64,000 nt of DNA, taken from NCBI RefSeq assembly GCF_009882985.1, contig NZ_WTUZ01000040.1, forward strand, positions 682,001 through 746,000. Direction: 5' to 3'. Positions 42,930 to 52,573 of this stretch are shown here, in pieces. The translations under genes and the position numbers were made by a program. The notes below the pieces were generated by a model that was not told where the DNA came from, searched no databases, and worked only from the letters and a program-made list of their open reading frames with translations. This stretch comes from Paenibacillus silvestris (lineage in GTDB: Bacteria > Bacillota > Bacilli > Paenibacillales > NBRC-103111). The number at the start of each line of letters is the position of its first letter. Position 1 is the first letter of the stretch.

Positions 42930-44951
42930 TTACATCACTCTCTTAAACATTTTTTCCAGTTCGTAGGTAGTAAAACTCACAACAATAGGTCGTCCATGCG
43001 GGCATGTGTATGGATTTCGGCAGCCAGCAAGCCGGTCAATGAGCGTCTCCATCTCTAGGACACTAAGCCCTTGATTCGCTTTAATGGAGGCTTTGCAGGA
43101 ACACATAATCGCTGCTTTCTCCCTCAGCTTGGCGATATCAACCGCCTTCTTCTCGCTGAGCACCCATTCGCATATTTCTTCAACGATCCCTTTTTCTTCC
43201 CCTGACGGGAACCAGTGTGGATGTGCACGAACCAGGAACGTGTTCCCGCCAAATGCTTCCATAAACACGCCAGCTTGTTCAAAAAGAGACAATCGATCCG
43301 AGAGGATTCCAGCCTCCGAAGGCGTAAACTCCAGTGTAATCGGAACAAGCAATTCTTGGCTTGCCTCAGCAGGATTGCCAAAACGTTCGTAATAATATTC
43401 ATAATTAATTCGCTCATGCGCCGCATGTTGATCAATTAAGTATAAACCATCGCTATTCTGTGCAATCAAATAGGTACCATGCATTTGACCGATAGGCTCC
43501 AAGCTTGGAAAAGCAGGTAGCTTGGGCTGCTCGTTCTCTTCATTCGATGGCAGCAAATCCATGAATGCTTCATTCGTGCGGCGCTGCTGCTGAATGGACA
43601 CATTTCTTGGATTTGTTGTTGATGGCGAATACGAGTTGCTCGCCTGCAATGAGGCCCGACCGGCATAGGACGAACTCGGAAGCGTTGTTTGTCTTTGAAC
43701 CTCCGCAGGTGGCGACCATGCTCTAGACTCCGCTAATCTTGCCTGCGGTGCCTCAAAGGCCGGCTTCTGCTGCTCAGGCTTATAAGCAGACAGGCTTTCT
43801 TTGATTTGAACCCGTGAAGAATCTGTATCTTCCGGAATTTCCAGTGCTTTCTGAGCGCTAGCATTCGGTGGCGTTAACGGTTCAAGCGTTCGCGTGAGGT
43901 CAAGCTGCTCCTGAACGTAAGCCCCTTTCGGCGCTGACGGCTTGCTGCCCGTTGGAATCAGCACTTGGCGGCCGAATAACCGTTTGACCTCCGATTCGAT
44001 CAACGCCGTTAACTCCGCTTCTTTACTGAAGCGGACCTCAAGCTTGGATGGATGCACATTCACATCCACCAGGGCAGGGTCCATCCCGATCTGCAGCACA
44101 GCAACCGGGAAGCGGTTAATCGGCAGCAGGGTATGATACCCCTGCAGCAGGGCCTGATTCAGCGCGAAATTGCGGACATATCGACCATTCACAATGGTCG
44201 ATATGCCGCCGCGATTCGCGCGCGTCATTTCGGGCTTCGCCACGAAGCCCGTGATGGTGTAATCCAAGCTATCCACTTGGATGGGAAGCATTTGCTTGCC
44301 GATGGCTGTGCCATAGATGCCGGCGATCACTTGCAGCAAATCGCCGTTGCCCAGCGTTTGCAGCAGCATATTGCCGTTATGCTTGAGCGAAAAGGCAATG
44401 CCCGGGTGAGCAAGTGCTAACCGGTACATATAGTCCGAAATATGCCCCAGTTCAGTTTGGATCGTTTTCATATATTTGAGGCGCGCAGGCGTGTTATAAA
44501 ATAAATCCCTTACCGTCACTTCGGTTCCGCGTGAAGCCGCTGTTTCTTCGACTGTACGAATGGTGCCGCCTTCGATGGAGATTTTCCGCCCTAAACCATC
44601 ATTGGTAGAGCTCGTAACACACTCCAGTCGCGAGACAGACGCAATACTTGGCAATGCCTCGCCACGAAAACCCAATGTACGAATAGAAAACAAATCTTTG
44701 CTTGTCGCAATTTTGCTCGTCGCGTGCCGCTGAAAGGCTAATTCACAGTCTTCCAGCGCCATACCCGTCCCGTTATCGGACACGCGAATCAGCTGCAGCC
44801 CACCTTCTTCGATGGTCACATCAATCCGTGTGCTCTCTGCATCGACCGAGTTCTCAACAAGCTCTTTGACGACGGAGGAAGGGCGTTCCACCACTTCGCC
44901 TGCGGCAATCTGATTCGCGATATGTTCGCTTAAAAGCTGGATTTTACCCAT
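42930..44951 (-). CDS. mutL: DNA mismatch repair protein MutL
   Basis: 673 aa. GHKL ATPase: KELVENSVDAE near residue 28, DNGTGM near 60, GFRGEALPSIASVS near 95. The C-terminal dimerisation domain carries the endonuclease motif DQHAAHERINYE near 510 and CPHGRP near 650, so it should nick the nascent strand in a methyl-independent system. The linker (340-450) is low-complexity. It starts 6 nt after an S41 peptidase and ends 4 nt before an RsmJ-like gene. Confidence 0.97.
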   Translation of the reverse strand: MGKIQLLSEHIANQIAAGEVVERPSSVVKELVENSVDAESTRIDVTIEEGGLQLIRVSDNGTGMALEDCELAFQRHATSKIATSKDLFSIRTLGFRGEALPSIASVSRLECVTSSTNDGLGRKISIEGGTIRTVEETAASRGTEVTVRDLFYNTPARLKYMKTIQTELGHISDYMYRLALAHPGIAFSLKHNGNMLLQTLGNGDLLQVIAGIYGTAIGKQMLPIQVDSLDYTITGFVAKPEMTRANRGGISTIVNGRYVRNFALNQALLQGYHTLLPINRFPVAVLQIGMDPALVDVNVHPSKLEVRFSKEAELTALIESEVKRLFGRQVLIPTGSKPSAPKGAYVQEQLDLTRTLEPLTPPNASAQKALEIPEDTDSSRVQIKESLSAYKPEQQKPAFEAPQARLAESRAWSPPAEVQRQTTLPSSSYAGRASLQASNSYSPSTTNPRNVSIQQQRRTNEAFMDLLPSNEENEQPKLPAFPSLEPIGQMHGTYLIAQNSDGLYLIDQHAAHERINYEYYYERFGNPAEASQELLVPITLEFTPSEAGILSDRLSLFEQAGVFMEAFGGNTFLVRAHPHWFPSGEEKGIVEEICEWVLSEKKAVDIAKLREKAAIMCSCKASIKANQGLSVLEMETLIDRLAGCRNPYTCPHGRPIVVSFTTYELEKMFKRVM

Positions 44952-44957
44952 AATACG

Positions 44958-46397
44958 TTAATTCCCCTTTACAGCTCGGATGGAAACCTGCTCTCCCTGA
45001 TCCTTCACTTGAAGCTGCGGAAAATATTGGGCGAACAGGTCAACATTCACATAGCTTGTCCCATTTTCGATAATTAGCTTGTCATCTTCAACCGGAATCG
45101 CGTGGGTCCCTTTGCTGTCAGAAATATCAACCGTGTGGTTCGTTTCATTCCACGTGATCGTCGCCCCTACTAAGGCTGCCAACCCGCGCGAAGTTGCAAA
45201 CAACTTCCCATTTTCATGGAAGTTTCCAAAACCGCTCGTTATTTCTACCCCATTGAACTTGACATAATGATTGGAAATGTCAACTTGAACATCAGAGATG
45301 CCTGCGGTGTGCAACGCTGTGATGAATTGCGCAGCTGGGCCATCAACCTTCATATCCGGCGTAATGCCGACTTTATTCACTTTACGTTTGTTAGGCGTTA
45401 AATACTCTTCAATCGTTACTTTCAGTGCCGTGTCATTATCTAGCGCATACAACTGCTGTACGCTGCCTTTGCCATATGTCTGCATGCCAATTACTTTCGC
45501 AACGTTATAATCCTGCAGAGCGCCTGAAAGCACTTCCGACGCGCTGGCACTATTCTCATTGGCTAAAATATAAACAGGTATCGACAGCTCGCTGCCGCCT
45601 TGGATTAATACAGGATCATCCACGCCATTGCGGTCTCTCGTATGAATGAGCACGCCATCCTTCACGAAATGCTTGGCAATGTTTTGCGCCGTGTCCACAA
45701 GGCCCCCAGGGTTATTGCGTACATCCAAAATCAAAGATTTCAAGCCCTTTGCTTGAAGCGCAGCAAGCTGTTTATCAAAATCCTCATCCGCATCGCTGGA
45801 GAAATCCGTAATTTGGATATAACCTACCCCATTTGTAAAGCTGCTGCTATACACTTCAGGCACGTTAACCCCTTTGCGCGTTAGCTCAACCGTCAGTTCC
45901 TTGTCTCCACGAGCAGCCGTTACCTTTACTTTTGAGCCTTCCACACCGATGATTTTGTTACGAACTTCATCAATGGAAGTTGTCGAGGCTGGCACACCAT
46001 CTATAGCACGGACATAGTCATCCCGCTGCAAACCAGCAATTTCGGCAGCTGAGCCTGCAAAAACTTCAGACAAATAAACGCCTTTTTCGTCAATTCCGAT
46101 CCGTGCACCCATACCCACATAATTATTTTCCAAAGAACTGGAGAACTGTCCATACTCTTCTTTGCTAAAGAAAACCGTATAAGGATCTTTCAATCCTTCG
46201 ATCATTTGTTTAATACTTTGACCCGCTAATGCTGCTTCCGTTACGCCGCTCACATGCAGTTTTCCAATGATTTCCCTGACTTGCATGGTTTGCAAATCTT
46301 CTTGAGCGAGTGCCGCACTAGCAGGCAATACGGCCATTAAAGCAGAGACGAGCGCTAAGGTTACTTTCATTTTTCTCATTCTAGGCTGGTTTTTCAT
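44958..46397 (-). CDS. S41-family C-terminal processing protease with stalk domain
   Basis: 479 aa. Signal peptide to about residue 31 (cleaved near ALA). A PDZ domain lies about 95-170, then the tail-specific protease core (about 180-365): ILDVRNNPGGLVDTAQ near 225, catalytic Ser in NENSASASEVLSGAL near 283 and Lys in QTYGKGSVQQLY near 308. The last ~115 residues resemble copper-amine-oxidase-N-like stalk domains (TSRGLAALVGATITWNE). It is exported and probably degrades or processes wall or membrane proteins. Its place between mutS and mutL is unusual; spacings are 6 nt to mutL and 49 nt from mutS. Confidence 0.9.
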   Translation of the reverse strand: MKNQPRMRKMKVTLALVSALMAVLPASAALAQEDLQTMQVREIIGKLHVSGVTEAALAGQSIKQMIEGLKDPYTVFFSKEEYGQFSSSLENNYVGMGARIGIDEKGVYLSEVFAGSAAEIAGLQRDDYVRAIDGVPASTTSIDEVRNKIIGVEGSKVKVTAARGDKELTVELTRKGVNVPEVYSSSFTNGVGYIQITDFSSDADEDFDKQLAALQAKGLKSLILDVRNNPGGLVDTAQNIAKHFVKDGVLIHTRDRNGVDDPVLIQGGSELSIPVYILANENSASASEVLSGALQDYNVAKVIGMQTYGKGSVQQLYALDNDTALKVTIEEYLTPNKRKVNKVGITPDMKVDGPAAQFITALHTAGISDVQVDISNHYVKFNGVEITSGFGNFHENGKLFATSRGLAALVGATITWNETNHTVDISDSKGTHAIPVEDDKLIIENGTSYVNVDLFAQYFPQLQVKDQGEQVSIRAVKGN

Positions 46398-46446
46398 GTG
46401 CGTCTCTCCTTCGGTTTATGAAATAATTAGAGGCCTACCATCCGTC

Positions 46447-49080
46447 TTATTGCAGTTTTTGTTTCCATTCGTATACTAAATTGAGCGCCTGCAGAGGCGT
46501 CATATTAATTAAGTCAATTCCCTTCAGCTGGTCAAGCACCAGCTGAGACTTGGCGTCCGGCTTCTTCTTGCCGGACACAGCCGCCGTGCTGTCCTCCTCG
46601 AAGAGGGACAGCTGCTGAATCGGAGCGGCCGCAGGAGTAGCGGCCGCGACCGGCACAGCCGCTGCGGCGACCTGGGCAGAGCCCGCCGCTCGCTCTTCAA
46701 AGCCATTCAGCAGCTCATAGGAGCGCTGAATGATCGTATCCGGCAGCCCGGCAATTTCGGCACAATAGATGCCGTAACTCGTACTTGCTGCCCCAGGAAT
46801 GAGCTTGCGCAGGAAGGTCACCTGCCTGCCGCTTTCCTTGACCGCCATGCAATGGTTCCGCAGGTGGCGAAGGCTCTCTTCCAGGTGCGCAAGCTCATGG
46901 AAGTGGGTCGATACAAGCGTCTTGCAGCCGATACGGTCGTGCAAGAACTCGATAACGGCTTGCGCAATCGCCATGCCTTCTCCTGTAGAGGTGCCGCGTC
47001 CGAGTTCATCAATGATGACGAGACTTTTGCTTGTCGCTTTCTCCGTCATCACTTGGATGTCCATCATCTCGACCATGAACGTGCTCTGTCCGCCGATCAA
47101 GTCATCCGCCGCGCCGATCCTCGTGAAGATCCGGTCCGTGACCGGGATGCGCGCGGATCTGGCAGGAACGAAACAGCCAATCTGCGCCATCAGGCAGATC
47201 ACGGCGACTTGCCGCATGTACGTACTCTTACCGGCCATGTTCGGCCCGGTAATGAGCAGAATGCGGCCCTGCTCTCCTTCTAGGCGCGTATCGTTCGCGA
47301 TGAACGAGCCGTCTTGAATAACCGCCTCCACCACGGGGTGGCGGCCTTCTTCAATATGGAGATCGAAGCCTTCGCCGATCTCCGGCTTGCGGAAATGCTG
47401 CGCCGCGCTGACAGCGGCCAGCGATTGGTAGACGTCAGCGGTCGCGATCACTTCCGCCAGCTTCTGCAATCTGGAGATATGCTGGGAAATCCGGTCGCGC
47501 AGCTCCGTGAACAGCTCATACTCCAGATCAATCATTTTATCCTGCGCTTCGAGAATGAGCGCTTCTTTCTCTTTCAGCTCTGGCGTGACGTAGCGCTCTG
47601 CATTCGCCAGCGTTTGTTTGCGTTCATAGCGGCCTTCTTGAAGCGCCGACATATTCGCTTTGGTCACCTCAATAAAGTAACCGAACACTTTGTTGTAGCC
47701 GATTTTGAGCGACTTAATGCCCGTCGCTTCGCGCTCCTGACGCTCCAGCTCCGCAATCCACTGCTTCCCGTTCGTGCTCGCTTCACGCAGTTGATCCAGA
47801 TACGGCTGGTAGCCTTCACGGATCATGCCGCCATCCCGAATGGATACCGGAGGCTCGTCTACAATCGCGTTAGCTATCCACGACATAACGTCATCGCAAA
47901 CATCCATATTCTCAACCAGCTTACGCAGTGTAGCCGAACCGGATTGTGCGCAAACTTCCTGAAGCAAAGGCACCTGCTGAAGGGAGTGCTTCAATGCGAC
48001 CATGTCTCGGGCATTCGCGTTGCCATACGAGATGCGCGCTACGAGACGCTCCAAATCGTAGACTTCCTTCAAGGCTTGTTTCACGTCATCCCGTACAATT
48101 AGCTGATTATAAAGCAGATCAACTGCTTCCAAACGTTCTTCAATGCGTGAGACGCTCATGAGCGGCTTCTCGATCCAGCGGCGCAGCATCCGCGCGCCCA
48201 TTGCCGTTACGGTTTTGTCGAGCAGCCAGAGCAAGGAGCCCTTTTTCGCACGTTCACGTACCGTTTCTACGAGTTCAAGGTTTCTACGCGTAAATGGATC
48301 CATCGTCATGAATTGATCAGGCTCATAGACCCTAATATGCTTCACGTGAGTAAGTGCGCGTTTCTGCGTTTCTTTCAAATAGGCCAGCAGTAAAGACACG
48401 CCATTACGATTAAGTGATGATAAACCAGGAAGCGCAGTATCTTCAGCAAAATGCTCATCGAGAAGCTTCTCGTCCGCCTGCGTCCACTCGGTTAATACCG
48501 TGCTTCGTCCCCATATAATACCGGATTCGCGAATTGTCGTTAACAATGCCGCATCCGTAATAATCTCGGAGGGGTTATACACGTTTAGCTCGTCAACAAC
48601 GAGCTCCCAGGAAGGAGCCAGCTTCGTCGTATACAACTCGCCTGTTGAAATATCGCATGCCGTAAAGGCATAACCTTCTTCACGGCTCACGAGTGAAACT
48701 ATGTAGTTATTGCTGGATTCACCCAATAACTTGCTGTCCATGACCGTACCAGGCGTCACAATCCTTACAATTTCACGGCGGACAACACCTTTGGCCTCTG
48801 ACGGATCTTCGACCTGCTCGCAAATCGCAACTTTGTATCCTTTCTCGATTAAACGAGACATATAATTCTCAGCCGCGTGATGGGGCACTCCGCACATCGG
48901 AATTTTCTCTTCTGCGCCGCCCTCTCTTCCGGTTAAGGTTATTTCCAGCTCACGGGAAGCATTGATGGCATCTTCAAAAAACATTTCATAAAAATCCCCC
49001 AGACGAAAAAATAAAAAAGCGTCCGGTACTTGCGCCTTCACGGCCAAGTATTGCTGAATCATTGGCGTATATTGGGCCAC
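46447..49080 (-). CDS. mutS: DNA mismatch recognition protein MutS
   Basis: 877 aa. N-terminal mismatch-reading loop DAFLFFRLGDFYEMFF (Phe-x-Glu region near residue 30), central lever/clamp, and the ABC ATPase: GPNMAGKSTYMRQ near 610, DELGRGTSTGEG near 685. An Ala/Pro-rich linker leads to QQLSLF near 830, a sliding-clamp-binding motif. GTG start at 49080 with GGAGG 8 nt upstream gives MAQYTPMIQQ, matching family members; the TTG at 49095 overlaps that site. Confidence 0.97.
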   Translation of the reverse strand: MAQYTPMIQQYLAVKAQVPDAFLFFRLGDFYEMFFEDAINASRELEITLTGREGGAEEKIPMCGVPHHAAENYMSRLIEKGYKVAICEQVEDPSEAKGVVRREIVRIVTPGTVMDSKLLGESSNNYIVSLVSREEGYAFTACDISTGELYTTKLAPSWELVVDELNVYNPSEIITDAALLTTIRESGIIWGRSTVLTEWTQADEKLLDEHFAEDTALPGLSSLNRNGVSLLLAYLKETQKRALTHVKHIRVYEPDQFMTMDPFTRRNLELVETVRERAKKGSLLWLLDKTVTAMGARMLRRWIEKPLMSVSRIEERLEAVDLLYNQLIVRDDVKQALKEVYDLERLVARISYGNANARDMVALKHSLQQVPLLQEVCAQSGSATLRKLVENMDVCDDVMSWIANAIVDEPPVSIRDGGMIREGYQPYLDQLREASTNGKQWIAELERQEREATGIKSLKIGYNKVFGYFIEVTKANMSALQEGRYERKQTLANAERYVTPELKEKEALILEAQDKMIDLEYELFTELRDRISQHISRLQKLAEVIATADVYQSLAAVSAAQHFRKPEIGEGFDLHIEEGRHPVVEAVIQDGSFIANDTRLEGEQGRILLITGPNMAGKSTYMRQVAVICLMAQIGCFVPARSARIPVTDRIFTRIGAADDLIGGQSTFMVEMMDIQVMTEKATSKSLVIIDELGRGTSTGEGMAIAQAVIEFLHDRIGCKTLVSTHFHELAHLEESLRHLRNHCMAVKESGRQVTFLRKLIPGAASTSYGIYCAEIAGLPDTIIQRSYELLNGFEERAAGSAQVAAAAVPVAAATPAAAPIQQLSLFEEDSTAAVSGKKKPDAKSQLVLDQLKGIDLINMTPLQALNLVYEWKQKLQ

Positions 49081-49163
49081 CTTGCGTTCCTCCAACCAAT
49101 CACTTTATTCGTTAACAACATCACTATGAAACTACTATTGTTCATTTTCATAGATATTCAACA

Positions 49164-49252
49164 TATAAAAAGCAGTAACCGCTAAAGGCCCCACTCGCCG
49201 CGCACAGCCTGCCTGTTGGACAGAGCGTACACAGATCTACGAGCCTCTAGCG
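49164..49252 (-). other. Structured intergenic segment upstream of mutS
   Basis: On the minus strand CGCTAGAGGC (49252-49243) can pair with GCCTTTAGCG (49189-49180, one mismatch), with a CTGTC/GGCAG hairpin inside and CTTTTT after. It may be the terminator of the amidoligase gene, an attenuator before mutS, or an sRNA. Assignment open. Confidence 0.45.
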
Positions 49253-49286
49253 TCAGCCAATCTTCCATCTCCGTATAGATAATCTA

Positions 49287-50756
49287 TTATAACATGATTC
49301 CTTCTTCAATTGCTTCTTTACGGTTGTACGGAGCAATTTTCCAAGCTTTGCGAAAATCTTCTCTCTCATTCCAAGATTTCATGGACAAAATTCGCACGCG
49401 GAACCGGTCAAGAACGGCTGCATGCACCTCGTACCCCTTCAGCTGCTCAAGATCCTGCCAAAGCCTGGCAACCACACCATAGAGCCGCTGTTTATCTCCG
49501 CTATAGTAAGCCGCTTGAATATCCACATCCTGCAGCGGCTGCCTTGTAAGCAGCCAGTAGTTATCCGCGATGAGCACGGCAAGCGCGAAAACCCCGCGCG
49601 TGATTAAAGGTGAATGCATCCAGCTCGGCAGAGTGCGGTACTCGAAGCCTCCGTGCGACTTCTTCCGGAAGTCGCCGAGAAAGCCATATCTAGGGCGACG
49701 CTGACCCGTCGTGTCGCCTTCGATCAAGATCAAAGGCAGCGCGAGGTAGTTATCGAGCGCGCGCAGAAGCTGACCATTCAGCCAGCAGCGGCTGAAGTGG
49801 ATATGTCCGCCGAGGGGGAAACCTCCCACCGGCATGCCGCCCGAGAGCCACGCCAGGCTCTCGTCAGGGATGACCCGCGCGGCGAGCTGCATCGCAGACA
49901 GCAGGTTCCTCGCCAGTTCACGCGGGTCTCTACTTGGCTGCGGGCGCAGCTCCGCCAGCGGCAGGATCAGGCGATGCCCGCTGAGCACGATGGCATCGCA
50001 GCCGACTTCGCCCTTCCGCGTCAGGAAGCGATCGGCGAAGACGACTTGGCCTTGCGGGTCCAGCAGCAGGAACTCGGGATCGGTTCCAAGCATGACCCGC
50101 TCCTTGCGCTGCAATTCCTTCGAGAGTGCAAGCTCATATCGATCGATGGCCTGCGCAAATAACTGCGTCAGCTTGCCGTTAAGCTTCGGTACGGGATCCA
50201 CATCCAGTACGACGGTATGACCAGTGGGCAGAACACCGATGGTGACCATGCCATAATCTAATCCTAGCGCATATATGGCTTTTACCGCCTCACGGCTTGC
50301 CCTGCGCACATGAAAGGTCGCTCGATCCGGCAGGACTTCTATGTAAGCGGAGCTTGCGTTTGCTTGCCGTTGGTTAAACAGCGTTTTCTCAGACAGCAGC
50401 AGTGTTTCATTCTTCTCATAGACAATGAGCGTTTGCAGATGAAAGACAGCCACCTTATATTTGTGGGTGAAAGTCACCGGGGCATCCTTCAGCAAACCAC
50501 GTTTCTTCAGAGATGCTAAGGTCTTGAGCCCATGCAATACTAGCTGGTCATCGCGCTTTGTGCTTGATTTGGCTCTCAGAATCGCCCTAATAGGCTGCAG
50601 CGCTTGTTTCTGAGGCCATTCATCATGAGCGGCTCCCCAGTGAATAATGATCCGTCCCTCCCAATGATCCGGAAGTTTCGTACCGCTCGGAATTTGAATA
50701 AGATCAGCCAGCTCCAGTGCTTCTTTCTCCTGTGCGTGCAGCAAAAATGATTCCAT
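49287..50756 (-). CDS. Amidoligase-like protein (COOH-NH2 ligase, GCS-superfamily fold)
   Basis: 489 aa. The C-terminal half matches the phiEco32-type COOH-NH2 ligase family: LGTDPEFLLLDPQG near residue 245 (metal/ATP Glu), GCDAIVLSG and LAELRPQPSRDPREL near 285, GGFPLGGHIHFSRCW near 335, and HGGFEYRTLPSW near 385. Such enzymes join a carboxyl and an amine using ATP, in the fold of glutamate-cysteine ligase. The N-terminal ~220 residues are unlike anything I recognise. It is flanked by cotE, behind its own terminator, and mutS. RBS AAAGGGG supports ATG 50756. A link to spore coat crosslinking or modification is speculation. Confidence 0.75.
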   Translation of the reverse strand: MESFLLHAQEKEALELADLIQIPSGTKLPDHWEGRIIIHWGAAHDEWPQKQALQPIRAILRAKSSTKRDDQLVLHGLKTLASLKKRGLLKDAPVTFTHKYKVAVFHLQTLIVYEKNETLLLSEKTLFNQRQANASSAYIEVLPDRATFHVRRASREAVKAIYALGLDYGMVTIGVLPTGHTVVLDVDPVPKLNGKLTQLFAQAIDRYELALSKELQRKERVMLGTDPEFLLLDPQGQVVFADRFLTRKGEVGCDAIVLSGHRLILPLAELRPQPSRDPRELARNLLSAMQLAARVIPDESLAWLSGGMPVGGFPLGGHIHFSRCWLNGQLLRALDNYLALPLILIEGDTTGQRRPRYGFLGDFRKKSHGGFEYRTLPSWMHSPLITRGVFALAVLIADNYWLLTRQPLQDVDIQAAYYSGDKQRLYGVVARLWQDLEQLKGYEVHAAVLDRFRVRILSMKSWNEREDFRKAWKIAPYNRKEAIEEGIML

Positions 50757-50797
50757 TCGAATTGCCCCTTTTCGTTATGCCCAAATATGGCTATAAA

Positions 50798-50855
50798 ACA
50801 AAAAAGAGGGCATATGCCCTCTGCCGAACCTGTAACGCCAGCATACACTGGCGTA
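50798..50855 (-). terminator. Terminator after cotE with a preceding hairpin
   Basis: The perfect 18-nt palindrome AGAGGGCATATGCCCTCT (50805-50822) is followed on the minus strand by TTTTTTG. A second hairpin (CGCCAG/CTGGCG, 50836-50853) precedes it, directly after the cotE stop. Confidence 0.92.
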
Positions 50856-50864
50856 TAGGGTTCA

Positions 50865-51431
50865 TTAATCTAATTCATCCTCAAGAAGTTCGGCATCGAG
50901 ATCCTCGAAATCTCCGTCGCCACTCTCATCGAAGTCCACATGTTTGTCGTCGAAATCTCCCGGACCATACGGGCTCACAATGACAAACACTTTCGTTTCG
51001 GCAATGAGCTCGACTTGGAACTCGCGCTCTACCCGAATCACTACGCTGTCGCCGCTTGTAGCAATACTGGCTTCCACACAGTTTGGCTCTTGCGTTGCGA
51101 CAGCGGATACTTCAGCTGTCGTTGGCTTATGTTTTTTGTCCAGATAGCTTAGTCCAACGACTTCTACATAAGAAACGGTTTCTTTTGCTACGTCTGTTTT
51201 CGTGTTGCGATCGTAAGAATACCAGATGTTGATATCATAAGTACCAACTACCTCTACGCCCTCTCCAGATTGGATCGACTCGAATTGATTATTAATAATC
51301 CAAGCGCCCAATATACTGGTCGGAGAAAAGGGCGGAGTCACGGTATGACTTACATGTGAAAATTTGCGACCTTTACCGCAGACAGCTTTGGTAATGATCT
51401 CTCTGCTTTGCAAATCTTTATCTAATGACAT
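50865..51431 (-). CDS. cotE: Outer spore coat morphogenetic protein CotE
   Basis: 188 aa, near B. subtilis CotE in length (181). It contains REIITKAVCGKGRKFS near residue 9, SSILGAWII-type motif (TSILGAWIINN) near 38, and a strongly acidic C-terminal tail (DFEDLDAELLEDELD). CotE organises outer coat assembly around the forespore. ATG 51431 is chosen because GGAGG is 8 nt upstream; the 10-residue longer frame covers it. Synteny with mutS supports the call. Confidence 0.94.
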   Translation of the reverse strand: MSLDKDLQSREIITKAVCGKGRKFSHVSHTVTPPFSPTSILGAWIINNQFESIQSGEGVEVVGTYDINIWYSYDRNTKTDVAKETVSYVEVVGLSYLDKKHKPTTAEVSAVATQEPNCVEASIATSGDSVVIRVEREFQVELIAETKVFVIVSPYGPGDFDDKHVDFDESGDGDFEDLDAELLEDELD

Positions 51432-51545
51432 CCTTTCAACCTCCTCCATACAATCATTCATTACAAGTGTATGCAGGACAGTAGTCTAGAGTGACAATTA
51501 TTTTATATTATTTTTACTGTTTGAAAATATGGATATCTGTTAGAG

Positions 51546-52505
51546 TCAACCCGCCCCCGCGCGGTGTTTTTTTTGCTTTTTGGCAATCGATAAATACATC
51601 TTCAGCTCTCTGTTTAGCTGTAAAATCGCGGATCGAACCTCGAATTCTTCGCGGCTTTCCGGCAGACCCATCATTTTATATCGCGCATCCAGCTCTTGCA
51701 ATTCTTTCTCCGCTTCGCCTGTATAATAGTCTTCCTTCACAGATTGGCTAATATCTTCAAGGATCTTTGCGAGTAGTTCCCCCTGCGGTAAAGCTTGATA
51801 CACCTGGGCGACTAGAACGAGCATCCGATTAACCGATTCCAGCTGTTCACCCCTCATATAGAAATAAACCCGCCAGTAGGGTTCTCCTCCGAAGAGAAGC
51901 GTATTATCTAACGAGCGTTTGGCCAGCGCAGCACCTAGATCAATTTGTTCACTGACCTCCAGAAGTTCCTTCCCATCCCAAACGATGGAATTATCGCGCA
52001 GATGCTTGGCCATATTGAGAAAAATAACTGAAAATAAGTCCTCTACTCTTTTTTTCTGCGCTGCCATTGCTTTATCCGCCTTGGGCATATAAGCAATATT
52101 GATGAGTGTCGCTACGCCTAACCCAATCAGGAGCACCACCATTTCATTCCATACGGCTGCCCAACCAGCATCTTGATAGGCATAAAGATGAAGCAACACA
52201 ACGGCCCCAGTCACTGCTCCTTCTGTAATCCGCAAGCGATGCATCACCGGGAACACCAGCAGAATGAAAAGCACGACTACCCAAACATGAAAACCGAGGA
52301 ACCTGAATAACAAAGTCCCCATCAGAAGTGCGAGCATAGATGAAGCTATGCGGTGAAACGCGCTTTGTATGCCTTTTTTCTTGGTTACTTCGATGCCGAG
52401 AATAGCTAGTAGCCCTGCGGCGGCAGGCGTTTTGATCCCAAATACATGAGCAAGATACATCGCTATGCCGACCGCAATGGCTGTTTTGAGTACACGAAAG
52501 CCCAT
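51546..52505 (-). CDS. Aromatic acid exporter/FUSC-family membrane protein
   Basis: 319 aa. Residues 1-130 hold five or so hydrophobic spans (AVGIAMYLAHVFGI, GLLAILGIEVTKKKG), the pattern of the ArAE_1 (DUF939) family. The C-terminal ~190 residues are soluble and helical, ending in LQLNRELKMYLSIAKKQKK. Substrates are unknown for the Gram-positive members. Good RBS GAGGTG before ATG 52505. It follows the ABC importer by 68 nt, so it may be independent. Confidence 0.85.
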   Translation of the reverse strand: MGFRVLKTAIAVGIAMYLAHVFGIKTPAAAGLLAILGIEVTKKKGIQSAFHRIASSMLALLMGTLLFRFLGFHVWVVVLFILLVFPVMHRLRITEGAVTGAVVLLHLYAYQDAGWAAVWNEMVVLLIGLGVATLINIAYMPKADKAMAAQKKRVEDLFSVIFLNMAKHLRDNSIVWDGKELLEVSEQIDLGAALAKRSLDNTLLFGGEPYWRVYFYMRGEQLESVNRMLVLVAQVYQALPQGELLAKILEDISQSVKEDYYTGEAEKELQELDARYKMMGLPESREEFEVRSAILQLNRELKMYLSIAKKQKKHRAGAG

Positions 52506-52573
52506 AGCGTTTCACCTCTTAGTTGGTTGTACTATGGGCTCATTATTTCATTTTGATTACAAAGTGGCAAGTC

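Noticed and set aside
46540..46700. Low-complexity GC-rich stretch as a foreign insert
   Set aside because: It is the Ala/Pro-rich linker before the clamp-binding motif of MutS and stays in frame.
47314..48102. 262-codon plus-strand ORF inside mutS
   Set aside because: Antisense shadow of a conserved gene in GC-rich sequence; no ribosome site and no recognisable protein motif.
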